The notes beneath the pieces were generated by a model, which did no database searches, was not told where the DNA came from, and saw only the letters and a program-made list of their open reading frames with translations. DNA of 64,000 nt from contig CAJOIE010000002.1 in NCBI GenBank assembly GCA_905234605.1, forward strand, positions 62,001-126,000, given 5' to 3'. The stretch comes from an uncultured Bacteroidaceae bacterium (GTDB taxonomy: Bacteria > Bacteroidota > Bacteroidia > Bacteroidales > Bacteroidaceae). Each line of letters opens with the position of its first letter. Position 1 is the first letter of the stretch. The translations under genes and the position numbers were made by a program. Shown here piece after piece: positions 6,590 to 16,169 of the stretch.

Positions 6590-9216
6590 TATGCCTTGCA
6601 GAGCTCTATGAACTTGTCGATGGCAGCACTCAGACCGTCGATGCTGCGGCCACCAGCCGTGGCGAAGTGTGGCTGTCCGCCGCCACCGCCCTGCATGAGG
6701 CGGGCAGCCTCACGTATGGCCTTGCCGACGTTGATGCCGTGGTCCTTGACCAAGGTGTCGGCAGCAGCACAGGTGAGCATCGGCTTGTCGTCGGCCAAGG
6801 AGCCTATGCACACCAGGGCATCGGGCACCTCCGAGCGTAGCTGGAAGGCGATGTCCTTCACGGCTTCGGCAGGAAGGATGGTGCGGCCACAGAGCACACA
6901 CATGCCGCCGCCCACAGTGGCCGTCCGCAGCAGTTCCTGCTTGAACTGCTGTGCCTTCTCGCGGATAAACTCCTCGGCCTGCTGCTTCATGCCGGCGTTC
7001 TCGCTGAGCAGACGCTCGATGGCACCGCGCACGTCGGGCACGCCGTTAAGCATGGCGCGCAGAGCCTCCATGCCGTCTTGCAGCTGATAGAGTGCTTCCT
7101 CGACACGTGCTCCCGTGATGGCCTCAATGCGGCGCACGCCGGCAGCCACGCTACCCTCGCCCACTATCTTGAACATGCCTATCTGACCCGTGGCCTTGAC
7201 GTGGCAGCCACCGCAGAATTCGACGCTGTCGCCGAACTGCACCACACGCACCCTGTCGCCATACTTCTCGCCGAAGAGGGCTATGGCTCCCAGCTCACGG
7301 GCTTTGTCGATGGGCACATCGCGATGCTCCTGGAGAGGCAGGTTCAGGCGGATGCGCTCGTTGACTATGCGCTCCACCTGCCGCAGCTCCTCGGCCGTGA
7401 CCTTCTGGAAGTGGCTGAAGTCGAAGCGCAGGCCCTCGGGTGTCACCAATGAGCCCTTCTGCTCCACGTGGGCACCCAGCACCTCGCGCAGAGCCTGGTC
7501 GAGCAGATGGGTGGCACTATGGTTGGCCTCGGAGGCACGCCGTCTGTCGGTGTCGACACATGCCATGAACTCGGCTTCTGGATGCTGGGGCAACGTCTGG
7601 GCGATGTGCACCGTGAGGCCGTTCTCGCTCTTGGTGTCGATGACGGGGATGGTCTCATACTCGCTCACGAGCACACCCTGGTCGCCCACCTGCCCGCCTT
7701 TCTCGGCATAGAACGGTGTGGCATCGAGCACGATCTGATACAGGGTCTGCTTCTTCTGGGTTACTTTGCGGTAGCGCAGTATGTGGCATGTGTGCTCGGT
7801 GAAGTCCCATCCCACGAACTGCCCTTCGGCAGCGACCTCGGCATGGAGCGTCACCCAGTCGTCGGTCTCCACCTTGGCAGCTCCGCGCGCACGTTCTTTC
7901 TGCTTCTGCATCTCCGCGTTGAAGCCGGCTTCGTCCACGCCGAGAGCGTGCTCACGGCATATAAGCTCTGTGAGGTCGAGAGGGAAGCCGTAGGTGTCGA
8001 AGAGGGTAAAAGCCTGCACGCCGTCTATCTGTGTGGCTCCGGCAGCCTTGGCCTCGTCCATCAGGCGGTCAAGCAGGCGTATGCCTGTCTCGAGCGTGCG
8101 CAGGAAGCTCTCCTCCTCTTCCTTGATGACTTTCGTTATAAGTTCTTGCTGTGCCACCAGCTCGGGGTAGGCTCCGCCCATCTGCTCCACGAGCGTTGGC
8201 ACGAGCAGGTGTATGCAGGCACGCTTCTGCCCGAGGAAGGTGTAGGCGTAGCGCACGGCACGGCGCAGTATGCGGCGAATGACGTAACCCGCCTTGGCGT
8301 TGCCCGGCAGCTGACCGTCGGCGATGGAGAAGGCCACAGCCCTGATATGGTCGGCTATCACGCGCATGGCCACATCGGTGTCCTCGGTCTGCCCATAGGC
8401 CTTGCCCGAAAGTTGCTCGATGGCGCGGATGGTGGGCTGGAACACATCTGTGTCGTAGTTGGAATGCTTGCCTTGCAGGGCGCGCACCAAGCGCTCAAAG
8501 CCCATGCCGGTATCGATGACATTCATGCCGAGGGGCACGAGCGAGCCGTCGGCCTTGCGCTCAAACTGCATGAACACTATGTTCCATATCTCAATGACCT
8601 GCGGGTCGTCCTTGTTGACCAGGTCACGCCCTTGCACCTTGGCCTTCTCCTCGGGCGTGCGGCTGTCGAGGTGTATCTCTGAGCATGGTCCGCAGGGACC
8701 CGTGTCGCCCATCTCCCAGAAGTTGTCGTGCTTGTTGCCGTTGATGATGTGGTCGGCAGGCACATGCTTGGCCCAGTAGCGGGCAGCCTCGTCGTCGCGG
8801 GCAATGCCTTCCTCGGGCGAGCCTTCGAAGACGGTGACGTAGAGGTCGGCAGGATTGAGGCCGATGACATCCACAAGATACTCCCACGCCATGTCGATGG
8901 CTCCCTCCTTGAAGTAGTCGCCGAATGACCAGTTGCCCAGCATCTCGAACATGGTGTGGTGGTAAGTGTCGTGGCCTACTTCCTCCAGGTCGTTATGCTT
9001 GCCGCTGACGCGCAGGCACTTCTGCGAGTCGGCACGGCGGCGTGGCTCGGGGTCTCTCTGTCCGAGTATGATGTCCTTCCACTGGTTCATGCCAGCGTTG
9101 GTGAACATGAGTGTGGGGTCATCCTTGACCACCATGGGTGCCGATGGCACGATGGCATGGCCCTTACTGGCAAAGAACTCCTTGAAGCTCTCGCGTATCT
9201 CATTAGCTGTCAGCAT
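6589..9216 (-). CDS. alaS: alanyl-tRNA synthetase
   Basis: This encodes 875 residues, the normal length for a bacterial enzyme, which charges tRNA-Ala in the cytoplasm. The class II catalytic domain opens with [20 protein letters not shown] and holds [15 protein letters not shown] and [20 protein letters not shown]. The editing domain keeps the zinc motif HSATHLL. The second motif reads [13 protein letters not shown], so the usual Thr of CGGTH is Cys, while both zinc ligands (Cys and His) remain. The DHHA1-like C-terminal domain ends in QPHFATAGG. It is the promoter-proximal gene of a run whose next member, the cation channel, overlaps its stop codon by one base. A -7 element lies 53 bp upstream. 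Confidence 0.97.
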   Translation of the reverse strand: MLTANEIRESFKEFFASKGHAIVPSAPMVVKDDPTLMFTNAGMNQWKDIILGQRDPEPRRRADSQKCLRVSGKHNDLEEVGHDTYHHTMFEMLGNWSFGDYFKEGAIDMAWEYLVDVIGLNPADLYVTVFEGSPEEGIARDDEAARYWAKHVPADHIINGNKHDNFWEMGDTGPCGPCSEIHLDSRTPEEKAKVQGRDLVNKDDPQVIEIWNIVFMQFERKADGSLVPLGMNVIDTGMGFERLVRALQGKHSNYDTDVFQPTIRAIEQLSGKAYGQTEDTDVAMRVIADHIRAVAFSIADGQLPGNAKAGYVIRRILRRAVRYAYTFLGQKRACIHLLVPTLVEQMGGAYPELVAQQELITKVIKEEEESFLRTLETGIRLLDRLMDEAKAAGATQIDGVQAFTLFDTYGFPLDLTELICREHALGVDEAGFNAEMQKQKERARGAAKVETDDWVTLHAEVAAEGQFVGWDFTEHTCHILRYRKVTQKKQTLYQIVLDATPFYAEKGGQVGDQGVLVSEYETIPVIDTKSENGLTVHIAQTLPQHPEAEFMACVDTDRRRASEANHSATHLLDQALREVLGAHVEQKGSLVTPEGLRFDFSHFQKVTAEELRQVERIVNERIRLNLPLQEHRDVPIDKARELGAIALFGEKYGDRVRVVQFGDSVEFCGGCHVKATGQIGMFKIVGEGSVAAGVRRIEAITGARVEEALYQLQDGMEALRAMLNGVPDVRGAIERLLSENAGMKQQAEEFIREKAQQFKQELLRTATVGGGMCVLCGRTILPAEAVKDIAFQLRSEVPDALVCIGSLADDKPMLTCAAADTLVKDHGINVGKAIREAARLMQGGGGGQPHFATAGGRSIDGLSAAIDKFIELCKA

Positions 9217-9268
9217 AGATATATATAGGTGTTGTTACGGTTGCAGTGTAAGTGTCGGTAAACGGCGG

Positions 9269-9276
9269 CAAAAGTA
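9269..9276 (-). promoter_or_regulatory. -7 promoter element (TACTTTTG) for alaS and the genes downstream
   Basis: This is a perfect TAnnTTTG match on the minus strand. It predicts a start near 9264 and a leader of about 48 nt before the alaS ATG. No further match was seen ahead of the channel, Cys/His, receptor or lipoprotein genes, consistent with one transcript. Confidence 0.6.
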
Positions 9277-9319
9277 AGAAGAAAAAGCAGCGTAGGCGAG
9301 CCTGCATTGCATTTTCTTG

Positions 9320-9327
9320 TACCTTTG
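9320..9327 (+). promoter_or_regulatory. -7 promoter element (TACCTTTG) for the GH2 gene
   Basis: This is a perfect TAnnTTTG match. Because it lies downstream of the in-frame ATG at 9307, that ATG should not be the translation start. ATGs at 9337 or 9382 are the candidates. Confidence 0.55.
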
Positions 9328-9336
9328 GCTGTCATT

Positions 9337-11868
9337 ATGCTACTCTTCAAGCCTCATCACCTGTGCTTTGTGCGCGCAGCCATGCTGTGCGTGCTGCTGC
9401 ATGCAGCATCGTCACTGCATGCCATCACCTTCGTGCCCGACACCATCGCAGTCACGTCGCGACACACACGCATCGACGCCTCGTGGCGCTTTGCCCTTGG
9501 CGACTTCAGCCACGTGACGACGAACCCCGATGCCGCCGCCTCATGGCGCTGCCTCGATCTGCCTCACGACTGGAGCGTGGAGCCTGATGCCGCAGCTGCC
9601 GCCGGCGACGCCACAGGCCCCTTCTCGCGCAAGAGCATCGGCGGCTACCAGACGGGGCACACCGTGGGCGGCGAAGCGTGGTACGCCAAGAGCTTCGTGC
9701 TCGACGAGAGCAGCCTCGGGGACACTGCCATACGCCACTGGCTGCACTTTGAGGGCGTGTACAACGAATGTGAGCTGTGGGTCAACGGCCAGCTGCTCTG
9801 CACCAACCACTATGGCTACATGCCTTTCCGCGCCGACATCTCGGCAGCCCTCCGCCGAGGGCGCAACGACATAGCTGTGCGTGTGCTCAACCAAGGCAGC
9901 AACACCCGCTGGTATGCCGGCAGCGGCATCTACCGCCATGTATGGCTTGTGGCAGCTCCCTGTGTGTGGGCCGACGAGTGGGAGACGCTCGTCGACACCG
10001 AGACCGACGCCGTGAGTACCACGGTGCACAACGACAGCGGCAAGCCTCAGACGGCCACCGTCAGCGTGGCCATCAGCGACGCCGGCGGCAACGTGGTGGC
10101 CACGGCACAGCGCTCACAGCGCATCAAGGGCGGCAGCTCGTGGGTGGCCACCGTGCCTTTCGCAATGGCCGGCAGGCACATGTGGACCACAGCCACGCCC
10201 TACCTCTACACAGCCACCATCAGCATCACCACGGCGCGGGGCAAGATGCCATGCACGCTGCGGCGCACCTTCGGCTACCGCACCATCAGCTACTCACCCA
10301 CCGACGGGCTGCGCATCAGCGGCCAGCCCACACTGCTGCGCGGAGGCTGCATACACCACGACAACGGGCTCCTCGGGGCTGCTGCCTACGACCGTGCCGA
10401 GGAGCGTAAGATTGAGCTCCTGCTGCAGCAGGGCTACAATGCCATACGCTGCTCCCACAACCTGCCCTCGGAGCATCTGCTTGATGTGTGCGACAGCCTC
10501 GGCATGATGGTCATCGACGAGACCTTCGACCAATGGCTTCGACAGAAGAATGCCGACGACTACCACCGCCATTTCGCCACGCACGCCGTGGACGACATCG
10601 CCACGATGGTGCGGCGCGACCGCCACCACCCCTCGGTCATCATGTGGTCGATAGGCAACGAGATACCCGGACGCATCGAGCCCGATGGCCTGCGCGTGGC
10701 GGCACAGCTGCGGCAGGCTGTGCGCTCGCTCGATGCCACCCGCCCCATCACGGCCGCCATCTGCAGCTGGGACGAGGGCGACGGGTGGAATGCCGCCGGC
10801 CACGACTGGGCACGGCAGGACTCGCTGGCCTTTACGCAGCTCGACATTGGCGGCTACAACTACCTCTGCGACCGCTACGCCGACGACCACCGGCGGCACC
10901 CCTCACGCGTCATGGTGGGCACAGAGAGCTACCCCAAGGAGATGGGGCGCAACTGGCAGATGGTGGAGCAGATGCCCTACCTCATCGGCGACTTCGTCTG
11001 GACGGCCATGGACTACCTCGGCGAGGCTGGCATAGGCAGTGCCGCCATCCGCGAGCACGGCGGGCAGAGCATGTTCCAGCCGTGGCCTTGGTTCAACGGC
11101 TGGTGCGGCGACATCGACATCACCGGCCAGAAGAAGCCGCAGAGCTACTACCATGACGTCGTGTGGCGCCGCGCGCCCATAGCCATGGCCGTGGAGCAGC
11201 CGGTGCCCGCCGGTCACCACCAGAGCATCTCGGCATGGGGGTGGCAACTGGAAGAGCTGTCATGGACATTCGCCGGCCTCACGGAGTGCGACACCATGAC
11301 AGTCAACGTGTACAGCCGCGCGCCGCAGGTGAGGCTCTATCTCAACAACGAGTGCATGGGCACACGGTCCACGTCGCAGACGTTCTGGGCAGCATTCCGC
11401 GTGCCCTACCGCAGGGGCACGCTGCGGGCCGTCAACACCGATGCCGCCGGACAGGAGACAGGCGAGAGCGTCGCGCTGCGCACCACGGGGCGACCCGTGG
11501 CCGTGCGCCTCACCACCGACCGCCATGAGCTCCGCCCCGACGGGCAGGACCTGGCATTCGTCACCATCGAGGCCGTAGACGCACAGGGCAATGTCGTCAC
11601 CTCCGACAGCGACACGCGCCTGAGCATCAGCCTGACAGGAGCAGCCACGCTGCTCGCCGCCGGCAACGCCTCGCCCACCGACATGCAGAGCTTCTGCTCC
11701 GCCACGCCACGCCTCTACCGAGGGCGTGCGCTGGCCATAGTGCGAAGCAACACCGCCACACATGACGCGGCAGGCACGGCCATCAACACCGCAACGCTTG
11801 CCGTTACGACAGAAGACGCTACCTTTGCAGCAACAGCACAGCTGACCATCAACATCGCCGACCACTGA
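9337..11868 (+). CDS. glycoside hydrolase family 2 protein (beta-galactosidase-like), exported
   Basis: This encodes 843 residues from the ATG at 9337, chosen because the promoter element at 9320-9327 excludes 9307. A signal peptide ends near AASSLHA. The order is the GH2 sugar-binding domain (LDLPHDWSVEP, EAWYAKSFVLDE, WYAGSGIYRHVWL), the immunoglobulin-like domain, then the TIM barrel with SEHLLDVCDSLGMMVIDE. The barrel holds the acid/base motif MWSIGNEIPG (Glu near residue 442) and the nucleophile motif MVGTESYPKEM (Glu near 530). C-terminal beta domains (SWTFAGLTECDTMTVNVYS and after) match the DUF4982 and Ig-like tail of Bacteroidales GH2 enzymes. It should cleave terminal beta-linked sugars in the periplasm or at the surface. 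Beta-galactosidase, glucuronidase or mannosidase specificity cannot be separated by eye. A MerR-like gene follows 27 bp downstream. Confidence 0.9.
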   Translation: MLLFKPHHLCFVRAAMLCVLLHAASSLHAITFVPDTIAVTSRHTRIDASWRFALGDFSHVTTNPDAAASWRCLDLPHDWSVEPDAAAAAGDATGPFSRKSIGGYQTGHTVGGEAWYAKSFVLDESSLGDTAIRHWLHFEGVYNECELWVNGQLLCTNHYGYMPFRADISAALRRGRNDIAVRVLNQGSNTRWYAGSGIYRHVWLVAAPCVWADEWETLVDTETDAVSTTVHNDSGKPQTATVSVAISDAGGNVVATAQRSQRIKGGSSWVATVPFAMAGRHMWTTATPYLYTATISITTARGKMPCTLRRTFGYRTISYSPTDGLRISGQPTLLRGGCIHHDNGLLGAAAYDRAEERKIELLLQQGYNAIRCSHNLPSEHLLDVCDSLGMMVIDETFDQWLRQKNADDYHRHFATHAVDDIATMVRRDRHHPSVIMWSIGNEIPGRIEPDGLRVAAQLRQAVRSLDATRPITAAICSWDEGDGWNAAGHDWARQDSLAFTQLDIGGYNYLCDRYADDHRRHPSRVMVGTESYPKEMGRNWQMVEQMPYLIGDFVWTAMDYLGEAGIGSAAIREHGGQSMFQPWPWFNGWCGDIDITGQKKPQSYYHDVVWRRAPIAMAVEQPVPAGHHQSISAWGWQLEELSWTFAGLTECDTMTVNVYSRAPQVRLYLNNECMGTRSTSQTFWAAFRVPYRRGTLRAVNTDAAGQETGESVALRTTGRPVAVRLTTDRHELRPDGQDLAFVTIEAVDAQGNVVTSDSDTRLSISLTGAATLLAAGNASPTDMQSFCSATPRLYRGRALAIVRSNTATHDAAGTAINTATLAVTTEDATFAATAQLTINIADH

Positions 11869-11895
11869 CAGCGGCACAGACACGCACCCACACAG

Positions 11896-12240
11896 ATGGC
11901 ACTCAACACCAACAAAGACCTCAAGCAGTTCTACACCATAGCCGAGGTGAGCCAGCTCCTCGACCTGCCAGCCACACTGCTGCGCTACTGGGAGAAGGAG
12001 TTCCCCAACATACACCCCAAGAAGGGAGCCAGCGGCATGCGCGCCTACACCAAGGACGACATAGAGGAGATAACCCTCGTGCGTGACCTCGTCAAGGGGC
12101 GCAACATGAAGCTGGCAGCCGCACGCGAGCTGATACAGCGCAACCGCAAGGGAGCCACCGACGCCAACAACCTGATGAACAACCTCAAGGAAGTGCGCGC
12201 CGAGCTCATGGCCATCAAGAAGGAGCTCGACAGCCTGTAG
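11896..12240 (+). CDS. MerR-family transcriptional regulator
   Basis: This encodes 114 residues. The winged helix-turn-helix FYTIAEVSQLLDLPATLLRY leads into WEKEFP and MRAYTKDDIEEI, the standard MerR N-terminal pattern. The C-terminal about 40 residues form a dimerisation helix ending in LKEVRAELMAIKKELDSL. No Cys or effector domain is present, so this is the short type widespread in Bacteroidetes, usually near alaS. Here alaS is divergent, 2.7 kb away across the GH2 gene. It follows GH2 by 27 bp with no promoter of its own visible and is followed by repeat array 2. Its targets are unknown. Confidence 0.9.
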   Translation: MALNTNKDLKQFYTIAEVSQLLDLPATLLRYWEKEFPNIHPKKGASGMRAYTKDDIEEITLVRDLVKGRNMKLAAARELIQRNRKGATDANNLMNNLKEVRAELMAIKKELDSL

Positions 12241-12300
12241 CAGCCACACGACAGGTTCCCCTGCACACCCGCTCCACACAAGCCTTCACTCAAGGCCAGA

Positions 12301-12405
12301 CACCATGCACTGTAAACGCAGACACCCTGCATGGTGAACGCCCGACACCCTGCACTGTAAACGCGCAGACCCTGCACCCTCATTCAGAAGAGGATGCAGG
12401 GTCTG
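12301..12405. repeat. TGCA-phased intergenic repeat array 2 (convergent junction)
   Basis: Four tandem units with TGCA centres at 12306, 12328, 12351 and 12373 are followed by an inverted unit at 12395. The spacings are 22, 23, 22 and 22 bp. Three units share a downstream (G)TRAACGC stretch. Arms 12301-12309 and 12328-12336 are perfect inverted repeats. The array separates the converging MerR and rsh genes. The rest of 12406-12479 is GC-rich with no gene seen. Confidence 0.82.
12366..12405. terminator. hairpin with 11-bp arms, probable bidirectional terminator
   Basis: The arms 12366-12376 and 12395-12405 (CAGACCCTGCA and its complement) are perfect. After one mismatch, CCTC/GAGG extends the stem. 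An outer pair, GCACTGT at 12352 and ACAGTGC near 12414, could lengthen it further. It lies 3' of both flanking genes. Confidence 0.55.
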
Positions 12406-12479
12406 CTGCATTCACAGTGCTGCGGTCGGAGCTGCGGCCTGCTGCTGGCACGCCTGCGGCCTGCTGCGCCAACGGCGCG

Positions 12480-14804
12480 TCACGACACACGCGTCACCTC
12501 CTCCAAGCCGTCGATACGCTTCAGACTCTTTATCACGGCGTTGAGGTCGTCTGTGTCGTGCACGCTCAGCTCTATGTCGCCCTGAAAGAGGCCCTGGTTG
12601 GCAGCAATGGTGAGACGGTGCACGTAGACATTCATCTGCTCGGTGATGACGTCGGACAGGCTCTTGATGATGCCCACACGGTCTATGCCCTCCAAGTGCA
12701 GCGTGGCAGCAAAGGTGAGCTGCTTATGCATGTCCCAGAATACGGCCAGGATGTGATTGCCGTCGACATTCTTCAGGCGGTCGGCGATGTCGCACTGCCG
12801 CTTGTGGATGATGACACGGTTCTGCTCATCGATGTAGCCCAGCACCTCGTCGCCCGAGATAGGCTTGCATTGCGGGCACATGCTCACACGCCCAATGTTC
12901 TCCTCGCTCAGGTAGAGCGGCTTCTTGCGGTCGATGGTCAAAGCAGACTGCTGCACGCCCGCCGCCCCGTCGGTGCTCGCGGTGCTGCCCTTGCCCTTGC
13001 GCTTGTAGAAGGGGATGTAGCGCGACCAGCCCGATGCCCCTCCCTTGCTCTTGGCAGGAGCCTGCAGGGCAGCAAGGTCGTCGCTGTCAAGCACCACAGT
13101 GCCTGAGCCCACAGCCACGTGGAGGTCCTCGCGCGTGGCCAGAGAATGGAGCGCACACAGGCGGTCGAGCATCTGCGAGCTCTGCTCAATCTCGTTGGCG
13201 GCACACCACGCGGCAAGCATCTCCTCACCTTTCTTATGCTGCTCACGACGCTGCCTGCGCAGTATGGCGTCTATCTTGCCACGCGCCTTGGCCGTGGTGA
13301 CGATGCCGCGCCACGAAGGCTCCACACGCATCTGGTTGGAGGTGAGTATCTCCACCTGGTCGCCGCTCTTGAGCTCATGGCTTATGGGCACAAGCTGGTG
13401 GTTGACCTTGGCACCGATGCAGTGGGTGCCTATCACGGAATGGATGCTGAAGGCGAAATCCAACGCCGTGCAGCCCGCAGGCATGGTCTTGAATTCGCCT
13501 TTGGGCGTAATGACGAGAATCTCGGACGAGTAGAGATTGAGCTTGATGGTGGAGAGGAAATCCATGGCCGACGGCTGGGGGTCGTCAAGTAGTTCCTTGA
13601 TGGTGGAGAGCCACTTCTCAAGCTCCGTCTCGCTGGCCTTGGTGTCCTTGTCGCCCTCCTTGTACTTCCAGTGGGCGGCAAAGCCACGCTCGGCCATGTC
13701 GTCCATGCGACGCGAGCGTATCTGGAGCTCTATCCAACGGCCGCCAGGGCTCATGAGCGTGGTGTGGAGGGCACGATAGCCGTTGCTCTTGGGCTGCGAG
13801 AGCCAGTCGCGGAAACGCTCGGGGTGGGCACGGTAGATGCTGGTGCACGCGGCGTAAATCCGGAAACAGTCGTTGACCTCACTGTCGGCCTCCTTCGGGT
13901 CGAATATGATGCGCACGGCAAGGATGTCGTAGATCTCCTCGAAGGCCACGTGCTTGTGCTGCATCTTGACCCAGATGCTATACGGACGCTTGATGCGAGC
14001 CTTCATGTCGTAATGATAGCCCATGGCATCGAGCTTGGTGCGGATAGGACGGATGAAGTTCTGGAAGGCTTCGTCCAGATGCGGCCGTATCTCGTCGAGA
14101 CGGCGGCAAATCTCGGCGTGAGCCTCTGGATGCTCATAGCGGAAACCCAGGTCCTCCAGCTCCTCCTTGATGAGGTTCAGGCCGAGACGGTTGGCCAGTG
14201 GAGCATAGATGTAGAGGGTCTCACCGGCTATCTTATACTGCTTGTGAGTGGGCTGCGACCCGAGGGTACGCATGTTGTGCAGGCGGTCGGAAATCTTGAT
14301 GAGGATGACGCGTATGTCCTCGCTCATGGTGAGGAGCAGCTTCTTGAACGACTCGGCCTGAGCCGAGGCCTTGTCGCCGAAGATGCCTCCCGATATTTTG
14401 GTCAGGCCGTCAACTATCTGGGCTATCTTCTCGCCGAAGAGGTTGGTAAGGTCTTCGACAGTATAGTCGGTGTCCTCAACCACGTCGTGCAGCAGCGCGG
14501 CACAGATACTCGTCGAGCCCAGGCCTATCTCGCCGCAGGCTATCTGTGCCACGGCCAGCGGGTGCATGATGTAGGGCTCGCCCGAGAGGCGGCGCACCCC
14601 CTCGTGCGCCTTCTTGGCAAAGTTGAAGGCCTTGGCTATGAGGTCCACTTTCTTGCGGTGGGGCGAAGCCAGATAAGTGTCAATAAGGTGTTGGTAGGCT
14701 CGCTCTACCATGGCATCGTCGGCAGACGACGTGACCGCACCGGCACCCTCCCGCAAGGGGACTGCCGTGGCCACCGGAGGCTGGTTGTTAGTCTGTGTGC
14801 TCAT
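12480..14804 (-). CDS. rsh: bifunctional (p)ppGpp synthetase/hydrolase (RelA/SpoT homologue)
   Basis: This encodes 774 residues, the full length for a long RSH enzyme. The HD hydrolase domain has YIMHPLAVAQI and the intact ALLHDVVEDTDY motif near residue 108, followed by VILIKISDRLHNMRTL. The synthetase domain has YSIWVKMQHK, DILAVRIIF, QPKSNGYRALHTTLMSP and ELQIRSRRMDDMAERG. TGS (ITPKGEFKTMPAGCTALDFA) and C-terminal zinc-finger/ACT domains complete it. The motifs for both activities look intact, so it should make and degrade (p)ppGpp in the cytoplasm. It is the last gene of the parA-parB-DUF5683-mltD-rsh run, 24 bp after mltD, with no separate promoter visible. Confidence 0.96.
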   Translation of the reverse strand: MSTQTNNQPPVATAVPLREGAGAVTSSADDAMVERAYQHLIDTYLASPHRKKVDLIAKAFNFAKKAHEGVRRLSGEPYIMHPLAVAQIACGEIGLGSTSICAALLHDVVEDTDYTVEDLTNLFGEKIAQIVDGLTKISGGIFGDKASAQAESFKKLLLTMSEDIRVILIKISDRLHNMRTLGSQPTHKQYKIAGETLYIYAPLANRLGLNLIKEELEDLGFRYEHPEAHAEICRRLDEIRPHLDEAFQNFIRPIRTKLDAMGYHYDMKARIKRPYSIWVKMQHKHVAFEEIYDILAVRIIFDPKEADSEVNDCFRIYAACTSIYRAHPERFRDWLSQPKSNGYRALHTTLMSPGGRWIELQIRSRRMDDMAERGFAAHWKYKEGDKDTKASETELEKWLSTIKELLDDPQPSAMDFLSTIKLNLYSSEILVITPKGEFKTMPAGCTALDFAFSIHSVIGTHCIGAKVNHQLVPISHELKSGDQVEILTSNQMRVEPSWRGIVTTAKARGKIDAILRRQRREQHKKGEEMLAAWCAANEIEQSSQMLDRLCALHSLATREDLHVAVGSGTVVLDSDDLAALQAPAKSKGGASGWSRYIPFYKRKGKGSTASTDGAAGVQQSALTIDRKKPLYLSEENIGRVSMCPQCKPISGDEVLGYIDEQNRVIIHKRQCDIADRLKNVDGNHILAVFWDMHKQLTFAATLHLEGIDRVGIIKSLSDVITEQMNVYVHRLTIAANQGLFQGDIELSVHDTDDLNAVIKSLKRIDGLEEVTRVS

Positions 14805-14828
14805 ATCTCTGTGTTGCTGACTTGTCTG

Positions 14829-16118
14829 TCATCTCACCCGCAGTTTCTGCCCTGCACGTATGTCACTGCCGCGCAAGCCATTGAGGCTCTTCAGGCGAGC
14901 CACCGTAGTGCCGTTGCGGCGGGCAATGGCACCGAGAGTGTCGCCACGGCGCACCGTGACCGTGCGCGAACTGCTACTGCCAGAGCGCGAGCTGCGTCCT
15001 GCCTGACGTGCCCCCTGCGCCACCTCAACTTCACGGCGCGATGTGAGCAGCTCAGTGGCATGGTAGGAGTATATGCTGTCGCCGGCAGCGACGAAGGCCG
15101 CCATGGCCGACGTGGGCAGACGGAGGGTGCAGGGACGGTTGTCGCCGGGTATCAGTGATGTGCGGTATTGAGGGTTGAGGGCCACCACCTGCTCGGCGGG
15201 CACGTTGCACAGGGCTACTATCTGATCCATGTGCAGGTTGCGGCACACGGTCACCGTGTCGGTGGCAGCGGGCAACCGGGCTGCCACCGGACAGATGTTG
15301 TGCTCGCAGTAGTAGTTCATGGCGTAGTTGGCAGCTATGAAGGCCGGTACATAGCCGCGCGTCTCGGCCGGCAGGTAGGGATAAATCTGCCAGTAGTCCA
15401 TCGAGCCGCCGGCACGGGAGATGGCCTTGCGAACATTGGCCGGGCCGCAGTTGTAGGCGGCAATGGCCAGTGTCCAGTCGCCGAAGATGTCGTGCAGGTC
15501 CTTGAGGTAGGCAGCGGCGGCATAGGAGGAGCGCACAGGGTCGCGACGCTCGTCGATGAGGCTGGTCACCTCAAGACCATACTGCTTGCCTGTAGTGATC
15601 ATGAACTGCCACAGGCCGGAGGCACCGGCGCGGCTCACGGCGTTGGGGTTGAGTGCCGACTCGATGACGGGCAGGTACTTGAGCTCCAGCGGCAGCTGGT
15701 ATGCCTCGAGGGCTTCCTCGAAGATTGGGGTGTAGAAGTTGCTGGAGCCGAGTATGATGCTCACGGAGCGGCGCAGGCGGCCCGTGTACTGGTCAATGAA
15801 TTGCTGCACAACCTCGTTGTATGGCATCTCTATGACGTTGGGCAGACGACTCAGGCGGTGCATGACGGTCTCGCGGTCGCAGGCGGGGTTCTCGTCGCCA
15901 GCCTCGCAGTCGGGGTCGTAGAGCAGGTTGTTTTTGTTGTTCCACTCAGCAAGCAGACTGTCGAGCTCCGTCTCCAGACCAGCAGGCATGGCTACCTCCA
16001 CGTCGGCATCTGCCTCCTGCGCCGCTGCCGCTACGGAGCAGAGGGCGAAGCACATCGTCAGCAGCCTGCGGAGGAACTTCTGCACATGCCCGTTGTGGTG
16101 TCTGTGATGGATAAGCAT
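14829..16118 (-). CDS. mltD: MltD-like lytic transglycosylase with C-terminal LysM
   Basis: This encodes 429 residues. An N-terminal hydrophobic segment (LTMCFALCSVAAAAQ) acts as a signal peptide. The GH23-type SLT domain spans about 125-290, with catalytic Glu153 in LPVIESALNPNA, then SRAGASGLWQFM and LAIAAYNCGPANV. A Ser-rich linker (RSSRSGSSSSRT) leads to one LysM domain at about 386-429 (VRRGDTLGAIARRNGTTVAR). It cleaves the glycan strands of peptidoglycan in the periplasm and forms 1,6-anhydro ends. Typical MltD proteins have two or more LysM copies, while only one is clear here. The gene sits 51 bp after DUF5683 and 24 bp before rsh. Confidence 0.93.
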   Translation of the reverse strand: MLIHHRHHNGHVQKFLRRLLTMCFALCSVAAAAQEADADVEVAMPAGLETELDSLLAEWNNKNNLLYDPDCEAGDENPACDRETVMHRLSRLPNVIEMPYNEVVQQFIDQYTGRLRRSVSIILGSSNFYTPIFEEALEAYQLPLELKYLPVIESALNPNAVSRAGASGLWQFMITTGKQYGLEVTSLIDERRDPVRSSYAAAAYLKDLHDIFGDWTLAIAAYNCGPANVRKAISRAGGSMDYWQIYPYLPAETRGYVPAFIAANYAMNYYCEHNICPVAARLPAATDTVTVCRNLHMDQIVALCNVPAEQVVALNPQYRTSLIPGDNRPCTLRLPTSAMAAFVAAGDSIYSYHATELLTSRREVEVAQGARQAGRSSRSGSSSSRTVTVRRGDTLGAIARRNGTTVARLKSLNGLRGSDIRAGQKLRVR

Positions 16119-16169
16119 ATCTGGGTGTCTGTTAGTGGTGTAGGCATTGGCACGAAGGCTGCCGGCAGT

